From Pseudolysobacter sp964466115 (GTDB lineage: Bacteria; Pseudomonadota; Gammaproteobacteria; Xanthomonadales; Rhodanobacteraceae), in the NCBI GenBank assembly GCA_964466115.1, contig CAYXMH010000010.1:27976-91975 (forward strand): a stretch of 64,000 nt of DNA, given 5' to 3'. Numbering within the stretch: position 1 is the first letter of the stretch; the number at the start of each line of letters is the position of its first letter. A program made the translations under genes and the position numbers. Positions 43,255 through 51,089 of the stretch are shown in pieces. The notes under the pieces are model-generated. The model saw only the letters and a list, made by a program, of their open reading frames with translations. It made no database searches and had not been told where the DNA came from.

Positions 43255-44295
43255 TCATGACTGCATCGGACGTCGCGCTACTAGATAGATGTTGTCGCCC
43301 CGGTTACGCGTGTCGGCGCCGATACGATTCATCATCTCAAGCAATTGCGGTCGCGTATAAGGGAATGCCTGGGGTTTCTCGTAACTGTCCTTAGCCATGC
43401 AAGGCTGGTTGTAATCGTATCGATCCAGGGTTTCGATGCTTTCGATTTCAAAACCGGCACCGCGAGCCAAGATATCCAACTCTTCAACTGTAAATTCCCG
43501 ATTATGCCGTCCATACACGCCGTTGGCAGGGCAATAACGATCGAAAATATTGGATCCCGCCACCATGTTTGCAAAATTGATCAGTCGAACAGCGTTAGGC
43601 GTCGTTAGGATAAGAAGTCCGCCGGGCTTGATGATGCGCAGCAACTTCGGCAACACAGATAACGGGTCTACCACTAAGTGCTCCATTATTTCGCAGAACA
43701 ACACGACATCAAAATGTCCTTCTGGATAGGGATATTCTGAGAGCTCTATATTAACCAGGTCGTACTTATAAGTATGATCCTCGGAAAAAGCGTCACTAAC
43801 GATTCTCTGCTGGCCGGAACCAATCTCTTTCGCGTAGATATTTTTGTCGAAGAAATTGGTAAGCGTCAGCTCATAATCATGAAATCGCTTGAGCAAGGTG
43901 GTAAACAAGTAAGGGTTCGCGCCAAGTTCTAATACTTTCAGCCTCGGCGTCAATGGTAGTCTATCAAGCGTCAATAAAAAACGAGCAAGCGCGTCGTTCA
44001 CGTATGCTTTAATAAAATCATTACCTGACCCAGCAAGCAAAAAACTAAACAAATAGTGGCGAATAATTTCTGGGTTTTGCCATAACTGCCGATGTCGAGC
44101 CTCCTTATGGCCACTGGCAGTAAGCTCCCGAATGGAATCAAGATGACGCGAGGCATTGCTAACCCATTCAGGGGAAGCCAAATTGGGTACGTTCATTAAT
44201 CGTTTTCCTAAATGAGTGCGATATAAAGCGGCGCCAACGAACTTCCTGGCGCTTGCGATTACGGTATTAATTGCATCGCTGGAAAGAGTTTTCAC
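43255..44295 (-). CDS. Class I SAM-dependent methyltransferase, Methyltransf_11/23 type
   Basis: 346 residues from a GTG at 44295. A helical N-terminal region (1-120) precedes the methyltransferase domain: LKVLELGANPYLFTTLLKRF (motif I, about 123-142), YPEGHFDVVLFCEIMEHL (about 198-215, motif II with the typical EIMEHL), LRIIKPGGLLILTTPNAVRL (about 226-245) and a C-terminal YGRHNREFTVEELDILARG. This is the pattern of glycan-cluster methyltransferases acting on sugars. It is flanked on both sides by FkbM methyltransferases on the same strand, so all three may modify one product. Confidence 0.84.
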   Translation of the reverse strand: MKTLSSDAINTVIASARKFVGAALYRTHLGKRLMNVPNLASPEWVSNASRHLDSIRELTASGHKEARHRQLWQNPEIIRHYLFSFLLAGSGNDFIKAYVNDALARFLLTLDRLPLTPRLKVLELGANPYLFTTLLKRFHDYELTLTNFFDKNIYAKEIGSGQQRIVSDAFSEDHTYKYDLVNIELSEYPYPEGHFDVVLFCEIMEHLVVDPLSVLPKLLRIIKPGGLLILTTPNAVRLINFANMVAGSNIFDRYCPANGVYGRHNREFTVEELDILARGAGFEIESIETLDRYDYNQPCMAKDSYEKPQAFPYTRPQLLEMMNRIGADTRNRGDNIYLVARRPMQS

Positions 44296-44369
44296 TTAAT
44301 ACTAACCGTGATTCATGTCCATTAAATCATCTATATTTATGCTTACCGCTCTCGTTAAGGCATGGATCC

Positions 44370-45350
44370 TCATGGAACTGCCAACAGGTCGATATACATG
44401 CCCCCATCAGCGCCAGCAGTCTCATTAACTTGCCGCCAGACCTCCATCGCGTGCGCCGGATTTTCACAGCAAATTCGATCCGATTTCGACTGCAACGCAA
44501 ACACCGTTGGCGCATAATCAAACAGCGTTCGTGCGTACTGCTCGCCACTTACTTTCGCGTTTCTTTCCAACGCTTGTGGATGGAATTGAGTGACCACCAC
44601 CGGCTGCAGCCGTGATAAGGTATTCATCAATCCAGCAAACGCAATCGGTTCGCTGCCGGCTATATCGATTTTCACCAAATCAAGACGAGTAAGATCCTTT
44701 AGCACAGAATCCAACGGTCGGGAAATGGTGAACAGTTCGTGCTTTTGCGCGTGATCGATCTCTTTTATTTCGGCATTGGACGTGCGCACGGTGGTATGCG
44801 CGGCCAAAACGCTCGTGGAGTTGGCGGCGGCAAACGGCAGAACCTCCACCTGTTTAAAGCCATTCTGCGCCAGCGCCAAATAGATCAATTGCAGATTCTT
44901 ATCGAGCGGTTCCACCGCAATCACGCGCCCGTCTTCACCCACCAAGCTCGCCGCCAGCATGGTAAAAAAACCGATATTGGCGCCGATATCGAGAACCGTT
45001 GATCCTGGCTTTGCATATTCCTTGATCACCGCCGCTACCTGCGGTTCGTAATCGCCGCCTGAGGCGATGACCGCGCCGATATCGAGGTCCTCCGGACGCA
45101 TATAAACCACATACCCACCCAAATCACGCGATACGGCGTTGCGCGGTAAATCGTATTTGTCCTTGAATTCGTCCGACCGCAAGATGCCTTGAATCAATTC
45201 CCGGCGTGAAACCGTCCGGCGCCGAAATTCCTTATCAAAAGCGACTAACGCTCTCGTATCCGGATCGCGCTCCAACAGCACGCGATAAGCCAACACCACA
45301 TCGTATTCGGTTATTCCATTGTTCATTTGGGTTTGAGCGTGGTTTGACAT
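44370..45350 (-). CDS. FkbM-family methyltransferase with DUF4214-like N-terminal domain (paralogue)
   Basis: 326 residues from the ATG at 45350 (TAGGT upstream); an ATG at 45326 is also possible. It has the same order as the gene at 42230: a DUF4214-like module (VVLAYRVLLERDPDTRALVA, LIQGILRSDEF) and then FkbM domain motifs STVLDIGANIGFFTMLAASL, VIAVEPLDKNLQLIYLALAQ and LDLVKIDIAGSEPIAFAGLM. The acidic residue in DVEG of the paralogue is DIAG here, so the motif differs at one place. Probably arisen by duplication with the paralogue. The stop of the cystathionine beta-synthase gene lies 29 bases upstream. Confidence 0.86.
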   Translation of the reverse strand: MSNHAQTQMNNGITEYDVVLAYRVLLERDPDTRALVAFDKEFRRRTVSRRELIQGILRSDEFKDKYDLPRNAVSRDLGGYVVYMRPEDLDIGAVIASGGDYEPQVAAVIKEYAKPGSTVLDIGANIGFFTMLAASLVGEDGRVIAVEPLDKNLQLIYLALAQNGFKQVEVLPFAAANSTSVLAAHTTVRTSNAEIKEIDHAQKHELFTISRPLDSVLKDLTRLDLVKIDIAGSEPIAFAGLMNTLSRLQPVVVTQFHPQALERNAKVSGEQYARTLFDYAPTVFALQSKSDRICCENPAHAMEVWRQVNETAGADGGMYIDLLAVP

Positions 45351-45379
45351 TTGTATACCTAAACCTGCTGCCAAAACAA

Positions 45380-46750
45380 TTATTGCACGCGCCTACGCAA
45401 GTAATTGAGCAGGTCAATCCGCGTGATCAGTCCAAAAAACTTTTCCCGATCGAGCACAATCGCCACGTGCCCGGCCTCGAATACCGGCAGCAACGCTTTA
45501 ATCGGCTGTTTGACGTCGAGCACTTGCAGATTGCTTACCATGGCGGTCGAAACCGGATCGAGAAAACGCGCCTCATCGCCGTAGACATGCCACAGCACGT
45601 CCGATTCATCGACGATACCGACAATTTTGTCGCCGTCCATCACCGGCAGTTGTGAAACGTCATAAAGTTTCATGCGTTGATAAGCGGTAGTCAGCGGCTC
45701 GTTCGGGCCGACCACCACCGTGTCGTGCTGGGCATAGGGGCGCAAAATCAAATCGCGCAGATCACCAAACGGTTCGCGCTCGAGAAATCCGTTGTCGAGC
45801 ATCCAATAGTCGTTGTACATCTTCGATAGGTATTTATTGCCGGTGTCGCAAACAAAGACCAGAACCCGTTTGGGCACGGTTTGCTCACGGCAATACTTCA
45901 AAGCGGCTGCAAGCAACGTCCCGGTCGACGAGCCGCCGAGTATGCCTTCCTTCGCCAGCAGCTCACGGCCCGTAAGGAAACTTTCTTTATCGCTGATGGC
46001 ATAGGCTTTTTTCACGCGTGAAAAATCCGAGATCGGCGGCAAAAAATCCTCGCCGATGCCCTCCACCATCCACGAGGCCGACTTTGTGGATAATGTTCCT
46101 TCATTGATGTATTGCGTCAGGATAGAGCCGACCGGATCGGCCAAAACGAGCTCCACATTCGGCGCCACTTTGGCGAAATAACGCGACAACCCCGTCATCG
46201 TGCCGGATGAGCCGCAGCCGAATACGATCGCGTCCAATTGCCCGTCCATCTGCGCGAAAATTTCAGGGCCGGTGCCCTCCTCATGCGCCTTGGGGTTATT
46301 GGGGTTGCCGAACTGGTTGATGAAATAGGCGTTCGGTGTTTCTTCCGCGATGCGCTGCGCCAAATCCTGGTAATACTGGGGATGTCCTTTGGCCACGTCG
46401 GAACGTGTCAGCACCACCTCGGCGCCCATCGCCTTAAGATTAAAAATCTTTTCGCGGCTCATCTTGTCCGGCACCACCAAAATCAGGCGGTAACCTTTTT
46501 GTTGCGCAACCAACGCAAGGCCAATGCCGGTGTTCCCGGCGGTACCCTCAACCAGTGTATGTCCCGGTTTGATTTTGCCGTCCCGCTCGGCTGCTTCAAT
46601 CATGCTAAGGCCGATACGGTCTTTGATCGAACCGCCGGGATTGTTGCTTTCAAGCTTTAAGAATATCTCACAACACCCGGTATCTAGACGGCGCGCTTTG
46701 ACAATCGGCGTGTTACCGATCAGCTGAAGGACACTATCGTGGATACTCAT
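45380..46750 (-). CDS. Cystathionine beta-synthase with C-terminal CBS-domain pair
   Basis: 456 residues from the ATG at 46750. PLP enzyme that condenses homocysteine with serine to cystathionine. PLP lysine at about 43 in NPGGSIKDRIGLSM; the substrate loop EGTAGNTGIGLALVAQQKGY at about 69-88; phosphate-binding GCGSSGTMTGLSRYF at about 178-192. A regulatory CBS-domain (Bateman) pair covers about 335-456 (MKLYDVSQLPVMDGDKIVGI, then HVAIVLDREKFFGLITRIDL). The frame is open to 46807 upstream, but MSIHDSVLQLIGNTPIVKAR is the family start. Works with the cystathionine lyase/synthase at 41031. Confidence 0.94.
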   Translation of the reverse strand: MSIHDSVLQLIGNTPIVKARRLDTGCCEIFLKLESNNPGGSIKDRIGLSMIEAAERDGKIKPGHTLVEGTAGNTGIGLALVAQQKGYRLILVVPDKMSREKIFNLKAMGAEVVLTRSDVAKGHPQYYQDLAQRIAEETPNAYFINQFGNPNNPKAHEEGTGPEIFAQMDGQLDAIVFGCGSSGTMTGLSRYFAKVAPNVELVLADPVGSILTQYINEGTLSTKSASWMVEGIGEDFLPPISDFSRVKKAYAISDKESFLTGRELLAKEGILGGSSTGTLLAAALKYCREQTVPKRVLVFVCDTGNKYLSKMYNDYWMLDNGFLEREPFGDLRDLILRPYAQHDTVVVGPNEPLTTAYQRMKLYDVSQLPVMDGDKIVGIVDESDVLWHVYGDEARFLDPVSTAMVSNLQVLDVKQPIKALLPVFEAGHVAIVLDREKFFGLITRIDLLNYLRRRVQ

Positions 46751-46872
46751 GCAAACTCCCGCACCATCAAACGGCGTCGATACAAAACGTGAACGACGCG
46801 CAGCCACTAAGGGTGGATCTAAAAACCGAGATCATACAGGAGCGCGCAGCTTTTGCGGGCACGTAGAAATCA

Positions 46873-46904
46873 GAAACGCCGACCTAAATTAGAATCGGCG
46901 TTTC
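46873..46904 (-). terminator. Candidate rho-independent terminator after the DUF465 gene
   Basis: Perfect 10-base inverted repeat GAAACGCCGA (46873-46882) and TCGGCGTTTC (46895-46904) with a 12-base AT-rich loop. Read on the minus strand it follows the DUF465 stop by 14 bases and ends in TTTCTGATTTCT, a T-rich but interrupted run. It would separate that gene from the cystathionine beta-synthase gene. Confidence 0.55.
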
Positions 46905-46917
46905 GTGGATTGGGGAT

Positions 46918-47145
46918 TCAATGTCTCGGGGACAAATGCATTTCCCACATATGGGTTAGGCGATCCTTAGCCCAGAGCTTTTCTTTTTTCATTTTATGTA
47001 TGGTGGTGTCGTCCAGGGGCAGCACCCCTAACTCGGCATCGCGCACCTTGCTATCCAATTCTTGATGGCGGCGATAAAGACTGCGAAATTCCAGATTACT
47101 TCTCATCAACGCTTCGACTTGATCGTTTTGCAATGCTTCAAACAT
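46918..47145 (-). CDS. YdcH/DUF465 family small protein
   Basis: 75 residues. Short charged helical protein with the DUF465 pattern: FRSLYRRHQELDSKVRDAE in the first half and LKKEKLxxKD-like MKKEKLWAKDRLTHMWE near the end. Members are small cytoplasmic coiled-coil proteins of unknown function. GGAGAT upstream of the ATG at 47145. Stands alone between the cystathionine synthase and the OmpA gene, with a hairpin just after it. Confidence 0.88.
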   Translation of the reverse strand: MFEALQNDQVEALMRSNLEFRSLYRRHQELDSKVRDAELGVLPLDDTTIHKMKKEKLWAKDRLTHMWEMHLSPRH

Positions 47146-47515
47146 CGGCCTATCTCCTCGTGGAATTTAAGGAATCATCAGGACAATCGCACCCCGGATA
47201 CGGCGAACATGGAAACACATACGGAAATTTGGAACAGGTAGGGGCGCTTCGCAACAGCCATTTCAGGCGCACGCCTTCCCCAAAAAATCGAACCGGGAAT
47301 AGGCTTTATTACGTCGGCTGCGCGCATGTTTTCAATCGCTTTAATCCCCGCTAAGCAGCCTGGCCATCCAAGCTTTACGGGTGACTTGACGCTACTCCTT
47401 TTAACTGGGGTTGGCAACCGAACGCGACACCTTTTTCAAGCTAGAAAATTGCGGATTTAAGCCCCTCGATTTGGGCACTGGCTCTCATCCGAAAACAGCC
47501 ACTGCAACTCACCGT
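47146..47515. other. Gene-free intergenic region upstream of the DUF465 gene
   Basis: 370 bases between the DUF465 start and the end of the OmpA-family gene, both on the minus strand. It holds a candidate promoter (47306-47335). A 79-codon open frame on the minus strand (47178-47417) has no family resemblance and no ribosome binding site I trust. Nothing else recognisable. Confidence 0.5.
47306..47335 (-). promoter_or_regulatory. Candidate sigma-70 promoter for the DUF465 gene
   Basis: On the minus strand TTGAAA (47335-47330) and TAATAA (47311-47306) are separated by 18 bases, close to the -35/-10 consensus. It would give a leader of about 150-160 bases before the ATG at 47145. Found by eye only; no experimental or statistical support. 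Confidence 0.33.
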
Positions 47516-48493
47516 TTACTTGCCGGCGGCGTCCTCGAGAATCACATCCACGCGGCGGTTTTTTGCACGTCCTTCCTCGGTCGCGTTGTCCGCCACCGGC
47601 TGGTCCTCGCCTAAGCCGGCTGTGGTAATGCGTTTGGCATTCACGCCGGCGGCGATCAACGCGTCTCGCACCGCATCGGCGCGTTTTTGCGACAACAATT
47701 GATTGGCGTTGGGGTTGCCTCGACTGTCCGTATGACCCTCAATCCGAATGCGTTTTTTGTCTTGATTGACGAATTGAATCAGCTTGTCGAGATGCCCGCG
47801 GGCTTCCGGCTTCAAGCTTGACTGCCCGGGCGCGAAGGCAATGTCATCCAACGTCATTTGCAGCCCGCGCGAACCTTGCGTCGCTTTCAGGTTGGAAAGC
47901 CGAGTGCGCAGCGAATGCGCGGCCGCTTCGGCCAACTGCGCCTCCTTTCGCGCAAGCTCGGCCTCACGCGCCTGGGCCTCAGCCACGCGTTTGGACTGGG
48001 CCGACTCTTTACGCGCCGCTTCCACCTCATGCGCGCCTTGGGCACGCGCCGCCTGCGCCTCGGCGCGCAACCGCTCCACCTCCTCGGCCTGGGCGAGGCT
48101 TTGAATCCGCGCCTTTTCGGCCTCTATTCGGGCCTGCTCTGCCTCATGGCGGCTGGCCTCCAATAAAATCTGATCGTGCTCCCGATCCAGCTGCGCCAAT
48201 TTGCGCGCCTGATCCGCGGTTTGCGCCGCCGCATAAGCGATATCAATCCGCCGTTCGGCAACATACACCAGGTGATTGCGCACTTTGCCGCTGCCATGCT
48301 CATCAAGCAATGCTTTAAGCGCGGCCTGGGCGCGAGCGACTTCCGCCGGAGCAAGCCCTCCCAAGGCCGGATCCGTTTCCAATTGACTTAAAGAAGCGCG
48401 CAATCGCTCATAATCCAAATCGCGCTTAACCGCATCGGCCAATCCACACAGCGACAACAACGCCAAACCCGCGATGAATGCGAGTTTTTTCAT
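47516..48493 (-). CDS. OmpA-family peptidoglycan-binding envelope protein with long coiled coil
   Basis: 325 residues. Signal peptide about 1-21 (ending LCGLADA). Residues about 75-200 are an Ala/Glu/Arg-rich coiled coil (for example EEVERLRAEAQAARAQGAHE). The C-terminal OmpA-like domain (about 215-320) contains DIAFAPGQSSLKPEARGHLD, IRIEGHTDSRGNPNANQLLS and GRAKNRRVDVIL, including the residues that contact diaminopimelate. No beta-barrel is present, so the protein probably reaches from the membrane to peptidoglycan. It overlaps the upstream DUF4398 gene by ATGA, a pairing I have seen often. Confidence 0.9.
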   Translation of the reverse strand: MKKLAFIAGLALLSLCGLADAVKRDLDYERLRASLSQLETDPALGGLAPAEVARAQAALKALLDEHGSGKVRNHLVYVAERRIDIAYAAAQTADQARKLAQLDREHDQILLEASRHEAEQARIEAEKARIQSLAQAEEVERLRAEAQAARAQGAHEVEAARKESAQSKRVAEAQAREAELARKEAQLAEAAAHSLRTRLSNLKATQGSRGLQMTLDDIAFAPGQSSLKPEARGHLDKLIQFVNQDKKRIRIEGHTDSRGNPNANQLLSQKRADAVRDALIAAGVNAKRITTAGLGEDQPVADNATEEGRAKNRRVDVILEDAAGK

Positions 48494-48894
48494 AATGGCT
48501 TCTGCTGGCCTTCTCGACCGCTCAATAGATCGTTGCGCAACTTCGCATTCTCTTGGGTTTTCTGCTCCATTTGCTCGCGCGCCTTGGCCAAATGCACCTT
48601 GGCGACAGCAAGCTCCGCGGTAACGATGACCTCTTCGGTAATGCGCTGTACCGCCGCTTTGTCCTTAGCGGCTAGCGCCAATTGAGCTTGTTCCATGCGT
48701 TCGCTGGCAAACCCCAATTCCAACGGAGCATACGTCGCCGCACCCGCACTACGTGCCGCGTCAAGGCTGCGCATCGCCTCTTCCATATCAGCCGTATTCG
48801 GCGAAGTCGACCCAAAACCGCAGAGCATTCCCACCATGGAAAACCCGCAAAAGCAAAAGCCCAATGGATGGATTTTTAACTGCATTAATGTCAT
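48490..48894 (-). CDS. DUF4398-domain exported protein
   Basis: 134 residues from the ATG at 48894. N-terminal hydrophobic stretch (LGFCFCGFSMVGMLCGFGS, about 10-28) with cysteines that make a non-standard lipobox (GMLC). The mature part matches DUF4398: ARSAGAATYAPLELGFASER followed by a helix AQLALAAKDKAAVQRITEE and VAKVHLAKAREQM. Envelope protein of unknown function that is co-translated with the OmpA-family gene (4-base overlap). Lipoprotein or periplasmic status is unsettled. Confidence 0.8.
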   Translation of the reverse strand: MTLMQLKIHPLGFCFCGFSMVGMLCGFGSTSPNTADMEEAMRSLDAARSAGAATYAPLELGFASERMEQAQLALAAKDKAAVQRITEEVIVTAELAVAKVHLAKAREQMEQKTQENAKLRNDLLSGREGQQKPL

Positions 48895-49044
48895 AACAGC
48901 GCGTACCTTCAATGGAGGAATGGCAAAGGGCGTATTGTGAGTATACGGACGGCGTCTTGGCAATGGCGCCGACGTATGGCAAACCCATTAAGTCGCCTAT
49001 AATGACGTGGCTTACCGCAAATTCGTCGAAATTAGGGGGAAAAT

Positions 49045-50148
49045 ATGGATATCGGTTATTTCCTCAAACTGATGACCGAAAAAGGCGCGTCGGATATGTA
49101 TCTGACCACCGGTGCACCGGTAAACATCAAGGTAGAGGGCAAACTCTATCCCCTCGGTAATACAGGCTTGCCCGGTGGGATGGTGAAGAAAATCGCCTAT
49201 TCGATGATGGACGAAGGCCAAGTCCCCGCGTTCGAGCGCGATTTAGAGCTGAACCTCGCCATTGCGGTCAAAGACGCCGGCCGCTTCCGCATCAACGTAT
49301 TCAAACAGCGCGGCGAAGTGGGCATGGTGATTCGCGCGATCAAAAGCGAAATTCCCTCGATCGAAGCCCTGCGCCTGCCGCCGCTGTTCAGCGAGCTCAT
49401 TATGGAGCCGCGCGGTTTGATCTTGGTGGTCGGCTCCACCGGCTCGGGCAAATCAACCACGCTGGCGGCCATGATCGATTACCGCAATCAAAATACCTCC
49501 GGTCATATTTTGACCATCGAGGACCCGATCGAATACCTGCATCGGCACAAACGCTCGATCGTGAATCAACGCGAAGTGGGCCTTGATACGCACAGCTACG
49601 GCGATGCCCTAAAAAATGCGATGCGCGAGGCCCCCGACGTCATCATGATCGGCGAAATTCGCGATACCGAGACCATGGAAGCGGCAATCTCGTTTTCCGA
49701 AACCGGCCACATTTGCCTGGCCACTTTGCATTCGAACAACGCCGATCAAACCTTGGAGCGCATCCTCAACTTTTTCCCCGAATCGGCGCACCGCAACATC
49801 TTGATGAACCTTGCCTTGAATCTACGCGCGGTGATTTCACAACGCTTGGTCGTTGGTAAAGACGGCCGCCGCCTGCCAGCGGTCGAAGTGTTGCTGAGCT
49901 CGCCGCTGATCCGCGACATGATCCGCCGCGGCCAAATTCATGAGATCAAAGAAGCGATGGATCGCAGCCTTTCCGAAGGCATGCAAACCTTCGATCAAGC
50001 GCTTTATATGCTCTACAAAGAGGGCAAAATCGAGTTGGAAGAAGCGCTGTCCAAAGCCGACTCGCGCGACGGTTTGGCGCTAAAAATCCGCCTTGCGGAG
50101 GGTGGCGAGGAAATGGCGCACGACCCTTACGACACCGCCACGTTTTAA
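49045..50148 (+). CDS. pilU: Type IV pilus retraction ATPase PilU
   Basis: 367 residues. Begins MDIGYFLKLMTEKGASDMYL, the PilU form as opposed to PilT. Walker A GSTGSGKSTT at about 130-139, Asp box LTIEDPIEYLH, Walker B VIMIGEIRDTETME at about 199-212 and the His box THICLATLHSNN-like GHICLATLHSNNADQ. PilU is a PilT-dependent retraction motor at the inner membrane. In relatives pilT normally lies directly upstream; here the upstream neighbour is a divergent DUF4398 gene and pilT is absent from the window. A long palindromic repeat follows the stop. AGGGGG upstream of the ATG. Confidence 0.94.
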   Translation: MDIGYFLKLMTEKGASDMYLTTGAPVNIKVEGKLYPLGNTGLPGGMVKKIAYSMMDEGQVPAFERDLELNLAIAVKDAGRFRINVFKQRGEVGMVIRAIKSEIPSIEALRLPPLFSELIMEPRGLILVVGSTGSGKSTTLAAMIDYRNQNTSGHILTIEDPIEYLHRHKRSIVNQREVGLDTHSYGDALKNAMREAPDVIMIGEIRDTETMEAAISFSETGHICLATLHSNNADQTLERILNFFPESAHRNILMNLALNLRAVISQRLVVGKDGRRLPAVEVLLSSPLIRDMIRRGQIHEIKEAMDRSLSEGMQTFDQALYMLYKEGKIELEEALSKADSRDGLALKIRLAEGGEEMAHDPYDTATF

Positions 50149-50174
50149 TCCCCCTACTGCCTTCTCATTTGTAA

Positions 50175-50250
50175 TGTGGGAGCGGCTTCTAGCCGCGATA
50201 AGCGTTACAGTTTACGGAAACACTTATCGCGGCTAGAAGCCGCTCCCACA
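50175..50250. repeat. Long palindromic intergenic repeat, family D, after pilU
   Basis: Arms TGTGGGAGCGGCTTCTAGCC (from 50175) and GGCTAGAAGCCGCTCCCACA (to 50250). The complete arms are about 28 bases and perfectly inverted, with a ~20-base loop. This sequence type is common as scattered repeats in Pseudomonas and xanthomonad genomes (from memory). It lies between the convergent pilU and maiA and could act as a bidirectional 3'-end stabiliser or terminator, although it has no T run. Confidence 0.9.
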
Positions 50251-50280
50251 ACGAGAAATAACTTGAATCAAACACGTCAA

Positions 50281-50304
50281 GGTGTGGGCCAAGACCCACC
50301 CTAC
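50281..50304. repeat. Half-element of repeat family C at the maiA stop codon
   Basis: The sequence GGTGTGGGCCAAGACCCACC followed by CTAC is closely similar to the right arm of the repeat at 25078-25102 in the etf operon. It covers the maiA stop codon (CTA, TAG on the minus strand, at 50301-50303) in the same register as the repeat covers the etfB stop. Confidence 0.75.
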
Positions 50305-50969
50305 GCCGCCGGCGCGTCCGGTTGATTTTCTGGTTGAGCTTGCTCGAACGCAGCAAGCTTCAGGCAATTATCGTAAATGCGCAGAATGATCGGAAATTCC
50401 TTCATTTTCACCGACCAGCGTATAGCATTGTATACTTGGGGAACGAGACAAATGTCCGCCAAGGAGGGTTCATCACCGTCGCAATAAATGCCGGTGGATG
50501 GGTATTCGGTCAGCAGCGCCTCAATGGCCGTGAATCCTTCACTAATCCAGTGTTGCGTCCAACGTTCACGCTCACTTAAGGGCACGTTGAATTCGTGCTC
50601 TAGGTATTGCATAACGCGCAGATTGTTCAACGGGTGAATATCGCAAGCCACCATCTGCGCCAACGCACGCACCCGACCGCGATCGCGGCTGGTGGCTGGC
50701 AGCAACTTCATTTCACCGTCGTAGGTTTCCTCCAAATATTCAATAATCGCCAACGATTGCCGCACCACGCGGCCGCCGTCGACCAATACCGGTATCAGTT
50801 TTTGTGGATTCACCGCTTGAAAATCGGCTTGATTCTGCTCACCGCCATTGTTGGTGAGGTGCACCGGAATCAAATCGTAGGGCAGTCCTTTGAGATTGAG
50901 CGCAATCCGCACGCGGTAGGCCGCGCTCGAACGCCAATAGCTGTAAAGCTTCAAGCCTGCAGCCGCCAT
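50301..50969 (-). CDS. maiA: Maleylacetoacetate isomerase (zeta-class GST)
   Basis: 222 residues from the ATG at 50969, which has GGAGG upstream. Glutathione-dependent cis-trans isomerisation of maleylacetoacetate to fumarylacetoacetate, in the cytoplasm. The glutathione-site motif YWRSSAAYRVRIALNLKGLP at about 9-28 and QKLIPVLVDGG, then SLAIIEYLEE (about 70-79) are zeta-class hallmarks. Last gene of the tyrosine pathway run hppD-hmgA-fahA-maiA. The final residues and stop lie within a repeat sequence. Confidence 0.93.
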   Translation of the reverse strand: MAAAGLKLYSYWRSSAAYRVRIALNLKGLPYDLIPVHLTNNGGEQNQADFQAVNPQKLIPVLVDGGRVVRQSLAIIEYLEETYDGEMKLLPATSRDRGRVRALAQMVACDIHPLNNLRVMQYLEHEFNVPLSERERWTQHWISEGFTAIEALLTEYPSTGIYCDGDEPSLADICLVPQVYNAIRWSVKMKEFPIILRIYDNCLKLAAFEQAQPENQPDAPAA

Positions 50970-51089
50970 GCTTCCTCCCACTGTGCAAGAGTATGCAGAT
51001 TAGCCTTTTCCATTGGGGAATATCAACGGCGATGTTGACCGTCGTTGTCCTCGCACCATAGAGCTTGCCATGCATTCGGTGATGCCGCG

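Noticed and set aside
47178..47417. 79-codon minus-strand open frame upstream of the DUF465 gene
   Set aside because: No recognisable motif or start signal; it overlaps a plausible promoter for the DUF465 gene.
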